Assembly (NCBI RefSeq): GCF_018394055.1
Contig: NZ_CP074441.1
Span: 930,001 to 994,000, forward strand
Direction: 5' to 3'
Source: Weissella ceti
GTDB lineage: Bacteria; Bacillota; Bacilli; Lactobacillales; Lactobacillaceae
DNA: 64,000 nucleotides
The notes beneath the pieces were generated by a model. It made no database searches. It was not told the DNA's origin and saw nothing but the letters and a program-made list of their open reading frames with translations. A program made the position numbers and the translations under genes. Shown here one piece after another: positions 25,561 through 31,292 of this stretch (its first letter is position 1; each line of letters starts with the position of its first letter).

Positions 25561-25955
25561 TAATTCCACTTCACTTTCTTGATTTCACTTGTACGAACGA
25601 CCTTTTCAATATCTTCTTCCACTTGTTGTCCAAACTGTTTCTTCAACTTAGTTGGGCTCTTAATTTCAAAGGCATCAAGACCATACTTGTTGAGGAATGC
25701 TTGCTTAATTGGTAGCGTGTCTGGAATATCTTTCTTGATAGAAGTAGCGATTGTGGCTTTCCACATATTCGCCCCATTCAACAGTCGATCACGATATCCT
25801 TCTTTGACTACCTTTGTAGGTTTTTCCAAGAAACGAAATGCGTAAGCTAATTGTTCCAAGTCATCATCACTTAACTTAGCTAGATGCTCCGCAGTAATAT
25901 CTTGGATAGGATATGCTTGCCCCAGTTCGTCAATGATTCGTAACTCATTGCTCAT
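25560..25955 (-). CDS. Phage early protein, unknown
   Basis: The product is 131 residues, mostly helical: LAKLSDDDLEQLAYAFRFLEK, then a QAFLNKYGLDAFEIKSPTKLKKQF block and a basic end. The C-terminal block is echoed in the 55-residue gene that follows and shares one base with it. It belongs to the recombination operon with Sak4-like and DUF669 genes. No family recognised. Confidence 0.5.
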   Translation of the reverse strand: MSNELRIIDELGQAYPIQDITAEHLAKLSDDDLEQLAYAFRFLEKPTKVVKEGYRDRLLNGANMWKATIATSIKKDIPDTLPIKQAFLNKYGLDAFEIKSPTKLKKQFGQQVEEDIEKVVRTSEIKKVKWN

Positions 25956-26158
25956 AGTGTCTTAACCTCCAATTTCAATAGTTTGGCCATCTTCTTCGCT
26001 TGTGGATTAGCGTTGACAGTTAGCAACATTTCGCCACCTACCACATAGACTTCATCGCCTGTGTAAATGGCGTTGCCGTCAATATCCATACCTACCATTT
26101 TTGGTGCATTTTCAGCCTGGAAGAAAGACTTGTTTAGGTAATCTTCTTCGTAACTCAT
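25952..26158 (-). CDS. Small early phage protein, unknown
   Basis: ATG at 26158 (MSYEEDYLNKSFF) follows AAGGAGGCGGA, so the longer frame is not used. The product is 68 residues. MDIDGNAIYTGDEVYVV is a short beta motif seen in small phage proteins with an NG-x-YxGDEV pattern. It overlaps its neighbours by 4 bp. Function unknown. Confidence 0.55.
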   Translation of the reverse strand: MSYEEDYLNKSFFQAENAPKMVGMDIDGNAIYTGDEVYVVGGEMLLTVNANPQAKKMAKLLKLEVKTL

Positions 26159-26295
26159 TCCGCCTCCTTGTAAACATAATTGCCCAATGCCATTTTGTTC
26201 AGTACATTTGTCACCTTTTTTGCTTGATATTCGTTTTCGGTGGTAGCGATAATATCGCTCGCTCCCCAACGTTGCTTTTTATAAACTGCCCACAT
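26155..26295 (-). CDS. 46-residue early phage protein
   Basis: ATG at 26295 with AAAGGAGCAGATTGA upstream. The product is 46 residues (begins MWAVYKKQRWGASD), basic, with a helix NEYQAKKVTNVLNKM. Its TGA overlaps the next ATG. The ribosome site of the next gene lies inside it. Unknown function. Confidence 0.55.
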   Translation of the reverse strand: MWAVYKKQRWGASDIIATTENEYQAKKVTNVLNKMALGNYVYKEAE

Positions 26296-26409
26296 TCAAT
26301 CTGCTCCTTTTACGTCTTCGTAATATTCCAAATAGTCATCTTCTGACACCGACTCACGCACTTCTGGTGGGTCGACGTAATAATCAATAATCTTGTCGTC
26401 AGAATTCAT
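26296..26409 (-). CDS. 37-residue very acidic phage peptide
   Basis: ATG at 26409 after a GGGGG site. The product is 37 residues and strongly acidic (SEDDYLEYYEDVKGAD at the end), the type that mimics DNA or phosphopeptides. Its stop is immediately followed by the next gene's start at 26295. Anti-host or anti-defence function is only a possibility from its charge. Confidence 0.5.
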   Translation of the reverse strand: MNSDDKIIDYYVDPPEVRESVSEDDYLEYYEDVKGAD

Positions 26410-26656
26410 CAGATGTCCCCCATATAATCGTTACCATGCGAATATTAGATACGCTCGTTTCATCGATTTCACGATAAGCACGATTGCGATCAAAATATTG
26501 TGCTGTGTGTGGTGGATATTCCTTTAACAGCCCTTTGGTGGTTGATTTAAAGAACTTCACCCGCACGTCTCTGTGCATATTGTGAATAGTAGACAACACT
26601 TCTTCTTTAAACTCAGCGTCCGTCTTATCCTTTTTAAATAAGGAAATTCGTTTCAT
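26399..26656 (-). CDS. Early phage protein, unknown
   Basis: The product is 85 residues with a basic N-terminal half (KRISLFKKDKTDAEFKEEVL) and a beta end (IRMVTIIWGTSDEF). CGGAGAAACG precedes its ATG. Its roughly 90-nt leader (26657-26748) is opposite the candidate plus-strand small RNA. Overlaps the next gene by 11 bp. No family recognised. Confidence 0.5.
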   Translation of the reverse strand: MKRISLFKKDKTDAEFKEEVLSTIHNMHRDVRVKFFKSTTKGLLKEYPPHTAQYFDRNRAYREIDETSVSNIRMVTIIWGTSDEF

Positions 26657-26672
26657 ATTCGTTTCTCCGTGC

Positions 26673-26750
26673 TATACTTAACGGATAAATTTTCTGCTAG
26701 GAATATTTACCCGAGAGCTGTTACGGTTGCACCCGTGATGGCTCTTTTTT
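26673..26750 (+). ncRNA. Candidate plus-strand small RNA antisense to the early operon
   Basis: On the plus strand TGC-TATACT (extended -10, 26670-26678) is followed about 35 bp later by a 13-bp wobble-rich stem (26714-26726 with 26733-26745, loop TTGCAC) and six Ts. This is a complete promoter-terminator unit for a transcript of about 65 nt. It is opposite the leader of the 85-residue gene and its ribosome site. The signals are seen; expression and antisense action are inferred. Confidence 0.5.
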
Positions 26751-26892
26751 ATTTGTCTTCATAGTGGTTGTTGTCAATCGGCCATACTAACTCTCCGATT
26801 GCGTCTAGGTGCTTCATCACTGTGTCCCAACCATGTTGAGTGCTCACGTAAATCACGTAAGCGAACAGTGCAATTAAAATTAAATGTGGCAT
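26749..26892 (-). CDS. 47-residue membrane protein
   Basis: ATG at 26892 with a strong GGAGG site. The product is 47 residues: N-terminal transmembrane helix (HLILIALFAYVIYV) and a soluble tail with Trp/His/Asp. The stop lies in the T-run of the candidate small RNA terminator on the other strand. It starts on the last base of the upstream stop (TAATG). No toxin family recognised. Confidence 0.55.
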   Translation of the reverse strand: MPHLILIALFAYVIYVSTQHGWDTVMKHLDAIGELVWPIDNNHYEDK

Positions 26893-27092
26893 TATTCGTC
26901 CTCCGTAAGTTGTTGCATTTTCTCCGCGATAAGCGCAATCGCATCATCAAAATCAGAATTCTCAAGGGTACACTCACACTCATTCGTCTCATGAAAGTAT
27001 CGACGCAGCGCAACTGCTCCAATCGCCTCAATCGGGGTATTCGTTGTATTCAACGCTACCGTTGCCACTGAAATTGCCTTTGAATTAATCAT
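26892..27092 (-). CDS. Small early phage protein, unknown
   Basis: The product is 66 residues, soluble, with an Ala-rich helical start (AISVATVALNTTNTPIEAIG) and an acidic C-terminal helix ALIAEKMQQLTEDE. AAAGGAGATAAGTA precedes it. One of the chain of overlapping micro-genes between 26155 and 27357. Unknown function. Confidence 0.5.
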   Translation of the reverse strand: MINSKAISVATVALNTTNTPIEAIGAVALRRYFHETNECECTLENSDFDDAIALIAEKMQQLTEDE

Positions 27093-27176
27093 TTACTTAT
27101 CTCCTTTTTCTACTTCGCACAATAGCCAAATGACTAGTGCTGTTACGACTAATAAGAATATTGCTAGTCCCATCAT
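27093..27176 (-). CDS. 27-residue membrane micropeptide
   Basis: ATG at 27176 after AAAAGGAGATCA. The product is 27 residues: almost all one transmembrane helix (LAIFLLVVTALVIWLLC) and an EVEKGDK end. Its start overlaps the stop of the previous micropeptide. Too short for family assignment. Confidence 0.5.
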   Translation of the reverse strand: MMGLAIFLLVVTALVIWLLCEVEKGDK

Positions 27177-27259
27177 TGATCTCCTTTTGCGATTACGAAC
27201 ATCGCTCCAAGAGCGAGCACCAGAAGGATTAGCCATACACCATTCATAAGCATAGCCAT
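27173..27259 (-). CDS. 28-residue membrane micropeptide
   Basis: ATG at 27259 overlaps the preceding stop (TAATG). The product is 28 residues with a single hydrophobic helix (VWLILLVLALGAMFVIA) and a KGDQ end. The KGD tail resembles that of the following micropeptide (KGDK), so the two may be duplicates. An AAAGGTG site lies upstream. Confidence 0.45.
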   Translation of the reverse strand: MAMLMNGVWLILLVLALGAMFVIAKGDQ

Positions 27260-27357
27260 TAGTTGCCACGCACCTTTCGTGCTAGCTTATTAGCTCCTGC
27301 CAGTAACTCTTCTTCCGTCTTAGGCTTATTTGCCAGCCAATTAAATAGTTGTTTCAT
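27259..27357 (-). CDS. 32-residue basic peptide
   Basis: ATG at 27357. The product is 32 residues (MKQLFNWLANKPKTEEELLA then GANKLARKVRGN), an amphipathic basic peptide. It lies inside the end of the 93-residue gene (17 bp overlap) and is coupled to the membrane micropeptide by TAATG. No family recognised. Confidence 0.4.
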   Translation of the reverse strand: MKQLFNWLANKPKTEEELLAGANKLARKVRGN

Positions 27358-27622
27358 AACTGCTATTCAACCCCTTGTAAATTCTTCCTGTTGCGACGCA
27401 CGACTTGAATACTTCCCAGTCTTTAATCGGAACATAGAAGCCTCGTTCTCTCTTAATTACTGGTGCGTCAGGTCGGTTTAAATAAAGCTCCGTTAGCAGT
27501 TCTGGACTCATCATTTCGTAAACAACTAATTCAGATTTATTTAGCGTACCTGGCCAACCAATTTCGTTATATAAGTCTCGAAGCTCCCTTTGGTTATCGT
27601 TTAATGTAAAACGTGCTCCCAT
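27341..27622 (-). CDS. Early phage protein, unknown
   Basis: The product is 93 residues and soluble. FTLNDNQRELRDLYNEIGWPGTLN and MSPELLTELYLNRPDAP are helical, followed by a beta end with GFYVPIKDWEVFKSCV. An AAGGAGAACTACTC site precedes the ATG. No family recognised. It is the second minus-strand gene after the Cro/RHH region. Confidence 0.5.
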   Translation of the reverse strand: MGARFTLNDNQRELRDLYNEIGWPGTLNKSELVVYEMMSPELLTELYLNRPDAPVIKRERGFYVPIKDWEVFKSCVATGRIYKGLNSSYETTI

Positions 27623-27634
27623 GAGTAGTTCTCC

Positions 27635-27841
27635 TTATTCTGGGTTAGATCCGTCAGGCGATGGATTGATTTGAAGATTGTTCAAAGCGAATACCAACAT
27701 ATCTTCTGTTAGTTCCTTGATTGTGATACCAGTTGAAGCTGAAAGCCCTTTGATCCGTGCATGTGTATCTGCTGATACGAACACTGGATTAAGTCCTGAT
27801 GTTGCCTTATTCTTTGATTGAATTGTTAATTTCGCCGTCAT
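27635..27841 (-). CDS. Possible ribbon-helix-helix regulator
   Basis: The product is 68 residues. NPVFVSADTHARIKGLSASTGITIKELTEDML has the strand-helix-helix spacing of small RHH (Arc/CopG-like) DNA-binding proteins. It is divergent from the plus-strand gene at 27896, sharing a 54-bp gap. An AACAGGAGAATAACA site precedes it. RHH assignment is from pattern only. Confidence 0.5.
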   Translation of the reverse strand: MTAKLTIQSKNKATSGLNPVFVSADTHARIKGLSASTGITIKELTEDMLVFALNNLQINPSPDGSNPE

Positions 27842-27856
27842 TGTTATTCTCCTGTT

Positions 27857-27865
27857 TGATATAAT
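27857..27865 (+). promoter_or_regulatory. Extended -10 promoter for the plus-strand gene at 27896
   Basis: TGA-TATAAT (27857-27865) on the plus strand matches the TGn extended -10. The -35 region (GTCATT at 17 bp) is weak. It lies 31 bp before the ATG at 27896 and faces against the minus early operon. Confidence 0.55.
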
Positions 27866-27895
27866 TGATTTACTAAATTTGAAGGTGGTTCTTAA

Positions 27896-28186
27896 ATGCT
27901 TTTTGTTAAATACTTTTTTCTTTGTTACATGTCATTGTTTGACACTCCGAAACTGTATTTCATTCCGTACCGAAAGTTCTTCTTAGACAACCGGTATGTA
28001 ATCAAAACAATGCTAGACGATGATAATGTACCTATCCCAGGCTGGCAAAATAACAAGCGTTACAAGTTAACAACCAAAGGTCGAAACTATTTGCATGAGT
28101 TGAATTTGCATAAAGGAACGGCTATACGTTCATGGTTAGCCATCATCATTAGTTGCCTAGCTTTATACGTATCCCTTTTTAAGTAA
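27896..28186 (+). CDS. Winged-helix-like, tail-anchored protein on the opposite strand
   Basis: The product is 96 residues. ATG at 27896 follows GAAGGTGG. The middle (NNKRYKLTTKGRNYLHEL) looks like the wing of a small winged-helix fold (Y-x-LT-x-KG), and the C-terminal helix (AIRSWLAIIISCLALYVSLF) is a membrane anchor. It is the only plus-strand gene inside the minus early block, with its own promoter and a plus terminator at 28223-28269. It may be a lysogenic accessory gene. Function unknown. Confidence 0.6.
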   Translation: MLFVKYFFLCYMSLFDTPKLYFIPYRKFFLDNRYVIKTMLDDDNVPIPGWQNNKRYKLTTKGRNYLHELNLHKGTAIRSWLAIIISCLALYVSLFK

Positions 28187-28282
28187 CGCAATCGCCAACG
28201 CTACAATTGACATAATTAGAGGAATATCCGTTAGCCAGTAATACCACCATGGCTTTCGGATATTTTTTTGTTCTTTTTGCAT
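28163..28282 (-). CDS. 39-residue membrane protein after the Cro-like gene
   Basis: ATG at 28282 after AGTAGGAGAAAAAACA. The product is 39 residues: an aromatic patch (KPWWYYWL) and a transmembrane helix (IPLIMSIVALAIALL). It overlaps the 3' end of the convergent plus-strand gene by 24 bp and contains that gene's terminator hairpin. Real expression is likely from the ribosome site; function unknown. Confidence 0.5.
   Translation of the reverse strand: MQKEQKNIRKPWWYYWLTDIPLIMSIVALAIALLKKGYV
28223..28269 (+). terminator. Terminator for the plus-strand gene at 27896
   Basis: Plus strand: AATATCCG-tt-AGCCA pairs with TGGCT-tt-CGGATATT, followed by T7. The stem lies within a minus-strand coding gene, so the DNA does two jobs. 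Confidence 0.7.
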
Positions 28283-28293
28283 TGTTTTTTCTC

Positions 28294-28509
28294 CTACTTA
28301 ACTAATTGAGACTTCTTAAATTCGATGTAATCTAATGATTGTTTCCAACGATCCTTATCCTTGTCATTCGCCATTAATCCTTGACCTTGAATCATCTTTT
28401 TGACTAGCAAGCTCATGCTTTGCTTGCTGATACCTAAGTGCTTGGCAACATCTTCTTGAATGAGTTCTGCGTTCGCTAATGCCTTTTCCCAGTCCTTCTT
28501 GCGAGACAT
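28294..28509 (-). CDS. Cro-like helix-turn-helix regulator
   Basis: The product is 71 residues. LIQEDVAKHLGISKQSMSLLVKKMI is a helix-turn-helix. It is the first gene leftward from the immunity region and divergent from the CI-like gene, so it fills the Cro position. GAAAGGAGTCAG precedes its ATG. It probably represses the cI promoter; that is inferred from position. Confidence 0.7.
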   Translation of the reverse strand: MSRKKDWEKALANAELIQEDVAKHLGISKQSMSLLVKKMIQGQGLMANDKDKDRWKQSLDYIEFKKSQLVK

Positions 28510-28555
28510 AAATCTGACTCCTTTCGTGTATTTTTTGTACTAAGTCATTTGACTT

Positions 28556-28570
28556 TATCGGTATTCGATA
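28556..28570. promoter_or_regulatory. Operator A, TATCG-N5-CGATA
   Basis: Perfect 15-bp palindrome TATCG-GTATT-CGATA, touching the -10 of the leftward cro promoter. Two near-copies lie by the cI gene (28703-28717, 28735-28749). Likely repressor site. Confidence 0.65.
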
Positions 28571-28598
28571 CTATAATTACACTATAAATAAACGTTAA
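28570..28598 (-). promoter_or_regulatory. Leftward early (cro) promoter
   Basis: Minus strand TTAACG (28593-28598), 17 bp, TATAGT (28570-28575). It is the likely lytic promoter and its -10 abuts operator A. Confidence 0.6.
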
Positions 28599-28613
28599 AA
28601 AACGCCTACTCAT

Positions 28614-28655
28614 CAACAACTTACGCCTATGCTACCAACATCTCGTAAGTTGTTG
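28614..28655. repeat. 12-bp perfect inverted repeat between the divergent promoters
   Basis: CAACAACTTACG at 28614-28625 is the exact complement of CGTAAGTTGTTG at 28644-28655, with an 18-base spacer. It is unrelated in sequence to the TATCG operators. It lies between the cro and cI promoters. Function not known. Confidence 0.7.
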
Positions 28656-28684
28656 TACTTTGTCGTGTAACTCAATCGCTTAAC

Positions 28685-28713
28685 TTGGTACAACAAATAA
28701 TATACCGTTATAC
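28685..28713 (+). promoter_or_regulatory. Rightward cI promoter
   Basis: TTGGTA (28685-28690), 17 bp, TTATAC (28708-28713). Operator B overlaps the -10 and operator C lies in the leader, so binding there would shut the promoter. Confidence 0.55.
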
Positions 28714-28717
28714 GATA
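28703..28717. promoter_or_regulatory. Operator B, TACCG-N5-CGATA
   Basis: One base off the operator A palindrome. Overlaps the cI -10. Centre is 32 bp from operator C, about three helical turns. Confidence 0.55.
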
Positions 28718-28734
28718 CTTTTATCAAGGTTTTT

Positions 28735-28749
28735 TATCGTTTTTTGATA
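28735..28749. promoter_or_regulatory. Operator C, TATCG-N5-TGATA
   Basis: One base off operator A; in the leader between the cI promoter and its ATG at 28782. Confidence 0.5.
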
Positions 28750-28781
28750 CTCTTATTTTAAGGAAGTCGAGAAACGTTGAT

Positions 28782-29117
28782 ATGACGCTATTTGAACGTG
28801 TAAAAGAAATTTCAAAAAAACGCGGTTATTCACTAACCGAAGTCTCTACAAAAGCAGGAATGGGCGAAAAGTCTCTGTATAGGTGGAAAGAAAACGAACC
28901 GTCAGCTGACCGACTAAAAGCCGTAGCCGATGTGCTTGGTGTATCAGTAGACTACCTATTAGGCAATACAGATGAACCCACTCCTAAGCGTGCACCAGAG
29001 ACCCCAGATATCAAAAAAATGTTGGATGGTTCTCTTACGTATGATGGAAAACCCTTATCGGATCATGACCGTGATGTTGTACGTATATTTTTAGAAACAC
29101 TAAAAAGCGAAGGATAA
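28782..29117 (+). CDS. CI-like repressor, short form without peptidase domain
   Basis: The product is 111 residues. Residues 1-62 are an Xre helix-turn-helix (YSLTEVSTKAGMGEKSLYRW, VLGVSVDYLLGN). The C-terminal 40 residues are short and acidic, with no S24 LexA-like protease domain. Such short repressors are usually removed by the ImmA-type protease encoded next, not by RecA self-cleavage. It maintains lysogeny and is divergent from the Cro-like gene. TTAAGGAAGTCGAG precedes the gene. Confidence 0.8.
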   Translation: MTLFERVKEISKKRGYSLTEVSTKAGMGEKSLYRWKENEPSADRLKAVADVLGVSVDYLLGNTDEPTPKRAPETPDIKKMLDGSLTYDGKPLSDHDRDVVRIFLETLKSEG

Positions 29118-29124
29118 TTCGCCT

Positions 29125-29517
29125 ATGAGTGATTACAACGACATTTTAAATGCCTTAAATGTATCTCTCGCTGTTTCAGAAACATCTATCGAATGCAAGG
29201 GTGTCTACATTCCAGGAGCGCATACAATTCTAGTCAGCCCAGAATTATCAGATGCTGAGCGCCAAGCTGTAATTGTTCATGAATTGGGTCATCTAATAAA
29301 CGAACATGAATACAATGAATGGAACGCCCCTGCCATTCGTCTAAAACAAGAGCGTCAAGCTAATGAACATTTAGCGGATGAATTAGTTAAAGAATACCTA
29401 GATAGCTTTATCACTATGCCGGAATCCATCAGCATTGATGATTTTATTGATAACAGAGGGATTAGCATGGACTTATATGATTGCATCAAGCAAGCTTTTG
29501 AGCGAGCAATTGCTTAG
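29125..29517 (+). CDS. ImmA/IrrE family metallopeptidase
   Basis: The product is 130 residues. The zinc site is VIVHELGHLINEHEY (HExxH), with a downstream Glu in RQANEHLADELV. ImmA in ICEBs1 cleaves its short repressor ImmR upon induction. The pair here is 7 bp apart, so the repressor gene and protease gene form one unit. This makes the lysogeny switch ImmR/ImmA-like. The cleavage target is inferred. Confidence 0.85.
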   Translation: MSDYNDILNALNVSLAVSETSIECKGVYIPGAHTILVSPELSDAERQAVIVHELGHLINEHEYNEWNAPAIRLKQERQANEHLADELVKEYLDSFITMPESISIDDFIDNRGISMDLYDCIKQAFERAIA

Positions 29518-29520
29518 AAT

Positions 29521-29550
29521 ACGTGCAGCATCCACGTTAAAAGGATTAGG
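29521..29550 (+). repeat. Hairpin leader repeat, copy 1
   Basis: ACGTG-7 bases-CACGT, then TAAAAGGATTAGGAG. Same layout as the copies at 30064 and 31715; each stands directly before a plus-strand accessory gene. Arms and following TAAAAG are shared. Confidence 0.6.
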
Positions 29551-29559
29551 AGATGAGTA

Positions 29560-30012
29560 TTGAGTACAAAAGTAAAATATGGGATTGCTAGCCTTGCCAT
29601 TCTTAGCATCATAGGTTTAGGGATTACCTATGCCACTGTCAATAGACCTAACATTGAAGAACCAAAGAAATCTGAAAAAGTTTCCAGCAAGAAGCCATCT
29701 GCTAAGGCTGAAACAAAAAAGAGCGAACAATTATCATCACAGGCCATTCAAGAACAAACTGTTGTAATCGATGAGCCTGTTCAGGAACAAAATACAACAA
29801 CAGAAGAATTACCTAAGTCAGACTTAGCCACTCACCTTGAAACAAACACTACAACCCCTGCTCGAGACAACTTCGACAGCGGAATGAGCGAATTAGATGC
29901 TTTGGAAGCTACTTTCCAAACATCACCTAACTTGATGAGTAGCGGAGAAATCCAACGCATGTATCAATTGCAAAGAGAAGCAGGAAAGCCAGTAACGCCA
30001 ATGCGTTACTAA
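29560..30012 (+). CDS. Membrane-anchored lysogeny-module protein
   Basis: TTG start at 29560, with AGGAG seven bases upstream; 150 residues. N-terminal transmembrane helix (ASLAILSIIGLGITYATV), then a Lys/Ser/Glu-rich, low-complexity outer part and a short helical C-terminus (SGEIQRMYQLQREAG). It is likely an outward-facing anchored protein. Prophages often carry superinfection-exclusion proteins of this shape next to the repressor. Function not shown. Confidence 0.6.
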   Translation: MSTKVKYGIASLAILSIIGLGITYATVNRPNIEEPKKSEKVSSKKPSAKAETKKSEQLSSQAIQEQTVVIDEPVQEQNTTTEELPKSDLATHLETNTTTPARDNFDSGMSELDALEATFQTSPNLMSSGEIQRMYQLQREAGKPVTPMRY

Positions 30013-30023
30013 ATATTTCAAAC

Positions 30024-30055
30024 AAAAAAGCCATCTCCCCTATTAAGTAGATGGC
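30024..30055 (-). terminator. Minus-facing terminator hairpin in the lysogeny arm
   Basis: GCCATCT/AGATGGC stem (12-base loop), with a run of six Ts on the minus strand only. It faces against the gene direction and could stop antisense transcription. Confidence 0.55.
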
Positions 30056-30063
30056 ATACATAT

Positions 30064-30100
30064 ACGTGCAGATAGGATCCACGCTAAAAGCTAAATAGGA
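30064..30100 (+). repeat. Hairpin leader repeat, copy 2
   Basis: ACGTG-11 bases-CACGC, then TAAAAGCTAAATAGGAG. Precedes the gene at 30112. Confidence 0.6.
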
Positions 30101-30111
30101 GTTTAGGGTGT

Positions 30112-30912
30112 ATGGAAAAACAAAATGAAAAGCTTGTGTTACCAATTATTGGTATTGTGTTAGGGTCACTAGCTTTACTGCTTTCTTGGATTCCAATTAT
30201 TAATAATTTTGCTTTTTTCTTAGCAATCGTAGCTTTGATTTTGACTATTATTTCATATTTTATTAATCGCCAAGGTAAGAAAACGTTGACTTGGGTTAGT
30301 TTAGGACTTGCTATAGGTTCCGGAGTGATTGTTCTTGTTACGCAAGCTTCATACTCACGAGCATTTGATGCAGGTGTGGCTACAGTTAGTTCAACAGATA
30401 AATCAGACGATGATAATTTTGAACTTCAATCAAAAAACAAAATTCGTGTTCATTACGATGATTACACTTTCTCAGATGAAAAGACTTTTAAATCTGATGT
30501 CGAAGACAAATCATGGAATGCCGCAGACGTGAAAATTAATAATGTGACCGTGTACAAATTATCAGAAACAGCCAGATTTGACTCCGTGCATGATGGTGAT
30601 TTTGATATCGAAGGCTTCGCAAAAATCAATATGTCAGTGACTGCGAAGCAAGATATTAATGCCTATCCTGCTCAAGCTGATGCTGTTGTAAATACGTCGG
30701 AACAACATTCTGTCCTATCTAATAATTCTTGGGATGGTGATATCTCTAAAGGTGTAACGAAAGATGGAGACATTTTTATTCCAATTAAAAAGTTGAAAGG
30801 TGTCAGTGACATTTCTGATATTCGTTTGAAATTCAGCGCCAATTATGACAGTGATAATTATGATGATAACAGTCACAAAGACTACGATATCAACATTAAA
30901 CTAAGTAATTAA
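30112..30912 (+). CDS. Three-helix membrane protein with extracellular beta domain
   Basis: The product is 266 residues. Residues 8-85 hold three transmembrane helices (LPIIGIVLGSLALLLSW, FAFFLAIVALILTIISYF, VSLGLAIGSGVIVLV). The rest is a soluble beta-rich part with Asp/Ser-rich loops (YDSDNYDDNSHKDYD), outside the cell by topology. It resembles DUF4352-like phage surface proteins in layout. Candidate superinfection-exclusion or adhesion factor. No family recognised with confidence. Confidence 0.6.
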   Translation: MEKQNEKLVLPIIGIVLGSLALLLSWIPIINNFAFFLAIVALILTIISYFINRQGKKTLTWVSLGLAIGSGVIVLVTQASYSRAFDAGVATVSSTDKSDDDNFELQSKNKIRVHYDDYTFSDEKTFKSDVEDKSWNAADVKINNVTVYKLSETARFDSVHDGDFDIEGFAKINMSVTAKQDINAYPAQADAVVNTSEQHSVLSNNSWDGDISKGVTKDGDIFIPIKKLKGVSDISDIRLKFSANYDSDNYDDNSHKDYDINIKLSN

Positions 30913-30920
30913 ATTCAACA

Positions 30921-30970
30921 GACCCACACTCAATCAGGGAGTACTGTCGGTTCGATTCCGACGTGGTTCT
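30921..30970 (+). ncRNA. 50-nt tRNA-like element (acceptor, one short arm, T-arm)
   Basis: A perfect T-arm GTCGG-TTCGATT-CCGAC (30946-30962) is followed by GTGGTTC, which pairs with GACCCAC (30921-30927) over 7 bp with one mismatch. Between them is ACTC-7 bases-GAGT (30928-30942), the only other arm. A D-arm and normal anticodon arm are missing. It stands just after one gene and before the SemiSWEET gene. Either a deleted tRNA gene or a tRNA-like processing signal. Confidence 0.55.
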
Positions 30971-31019
30971 ATTAACGGCTAAAACGTTAAGCCAATATGT
31001 ATTATATGGGAGAACAATT

Positions 31020-31292
31020 ATGAGTACTAAAATATTGCCAATCATTGCACGCATCGCAAGTATGATGTCCGTGTTGATGTACGTATCTTATCTACCACAA
31101 ATTGCTAATAATTTAGCTGGCCAGCACGGTGACCCTATCCAACCTTTGGTTGCTGCCATAAACTGTACATTCTGGACAATTTATGGATTATTTGGGTTAG
31201 ACGGTCACACTCGTGATAACGCAATTTTGGTCGCTAATATTCCTGGGATTTTCTTTGGATTAACGGCATTTATTACCGCAATTATGCACTAA
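31020..31292 (+). CDS. SemiSWEET-like sugar transporter
   Basis: ATG at 31020 (GGGAGA upstream) gives 90 residues, the length of a SemiSWEET. Three transmembrane helices, with PQ-loop YVSYLPQIANNL and WTIYGLFGLDG, as in SemiSWEET/PQ-loop transporters that dimerise to move sugars. It is unusual cargo in a lysogeny module. The longer upstream frame runs through the tRNA-like element and is not used. Substrate unknown. Confidence 0.75.
   Translation: MSTKILPIIARIASMMSVLMYVSYLPQIANNLAGQHGDPIQPLVAAINCTFWTIYGLFGLDGHTRDNAILVANIPGIFFGLTAFITAIMH

Noticed and set aside
26673-26892. Fst-type type I toxin-antitoxin locus
   Set aside because: The 47-residue protein lacks the Fst family motif and the RNA does not share a convergent terminator with it in the usual layout.
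30921-30970. Complete normal tRNA gene
   Set aside because: There is no room for a D-arm and a normal anticodon arm; only acceptor, one small arm and T-arm fit.
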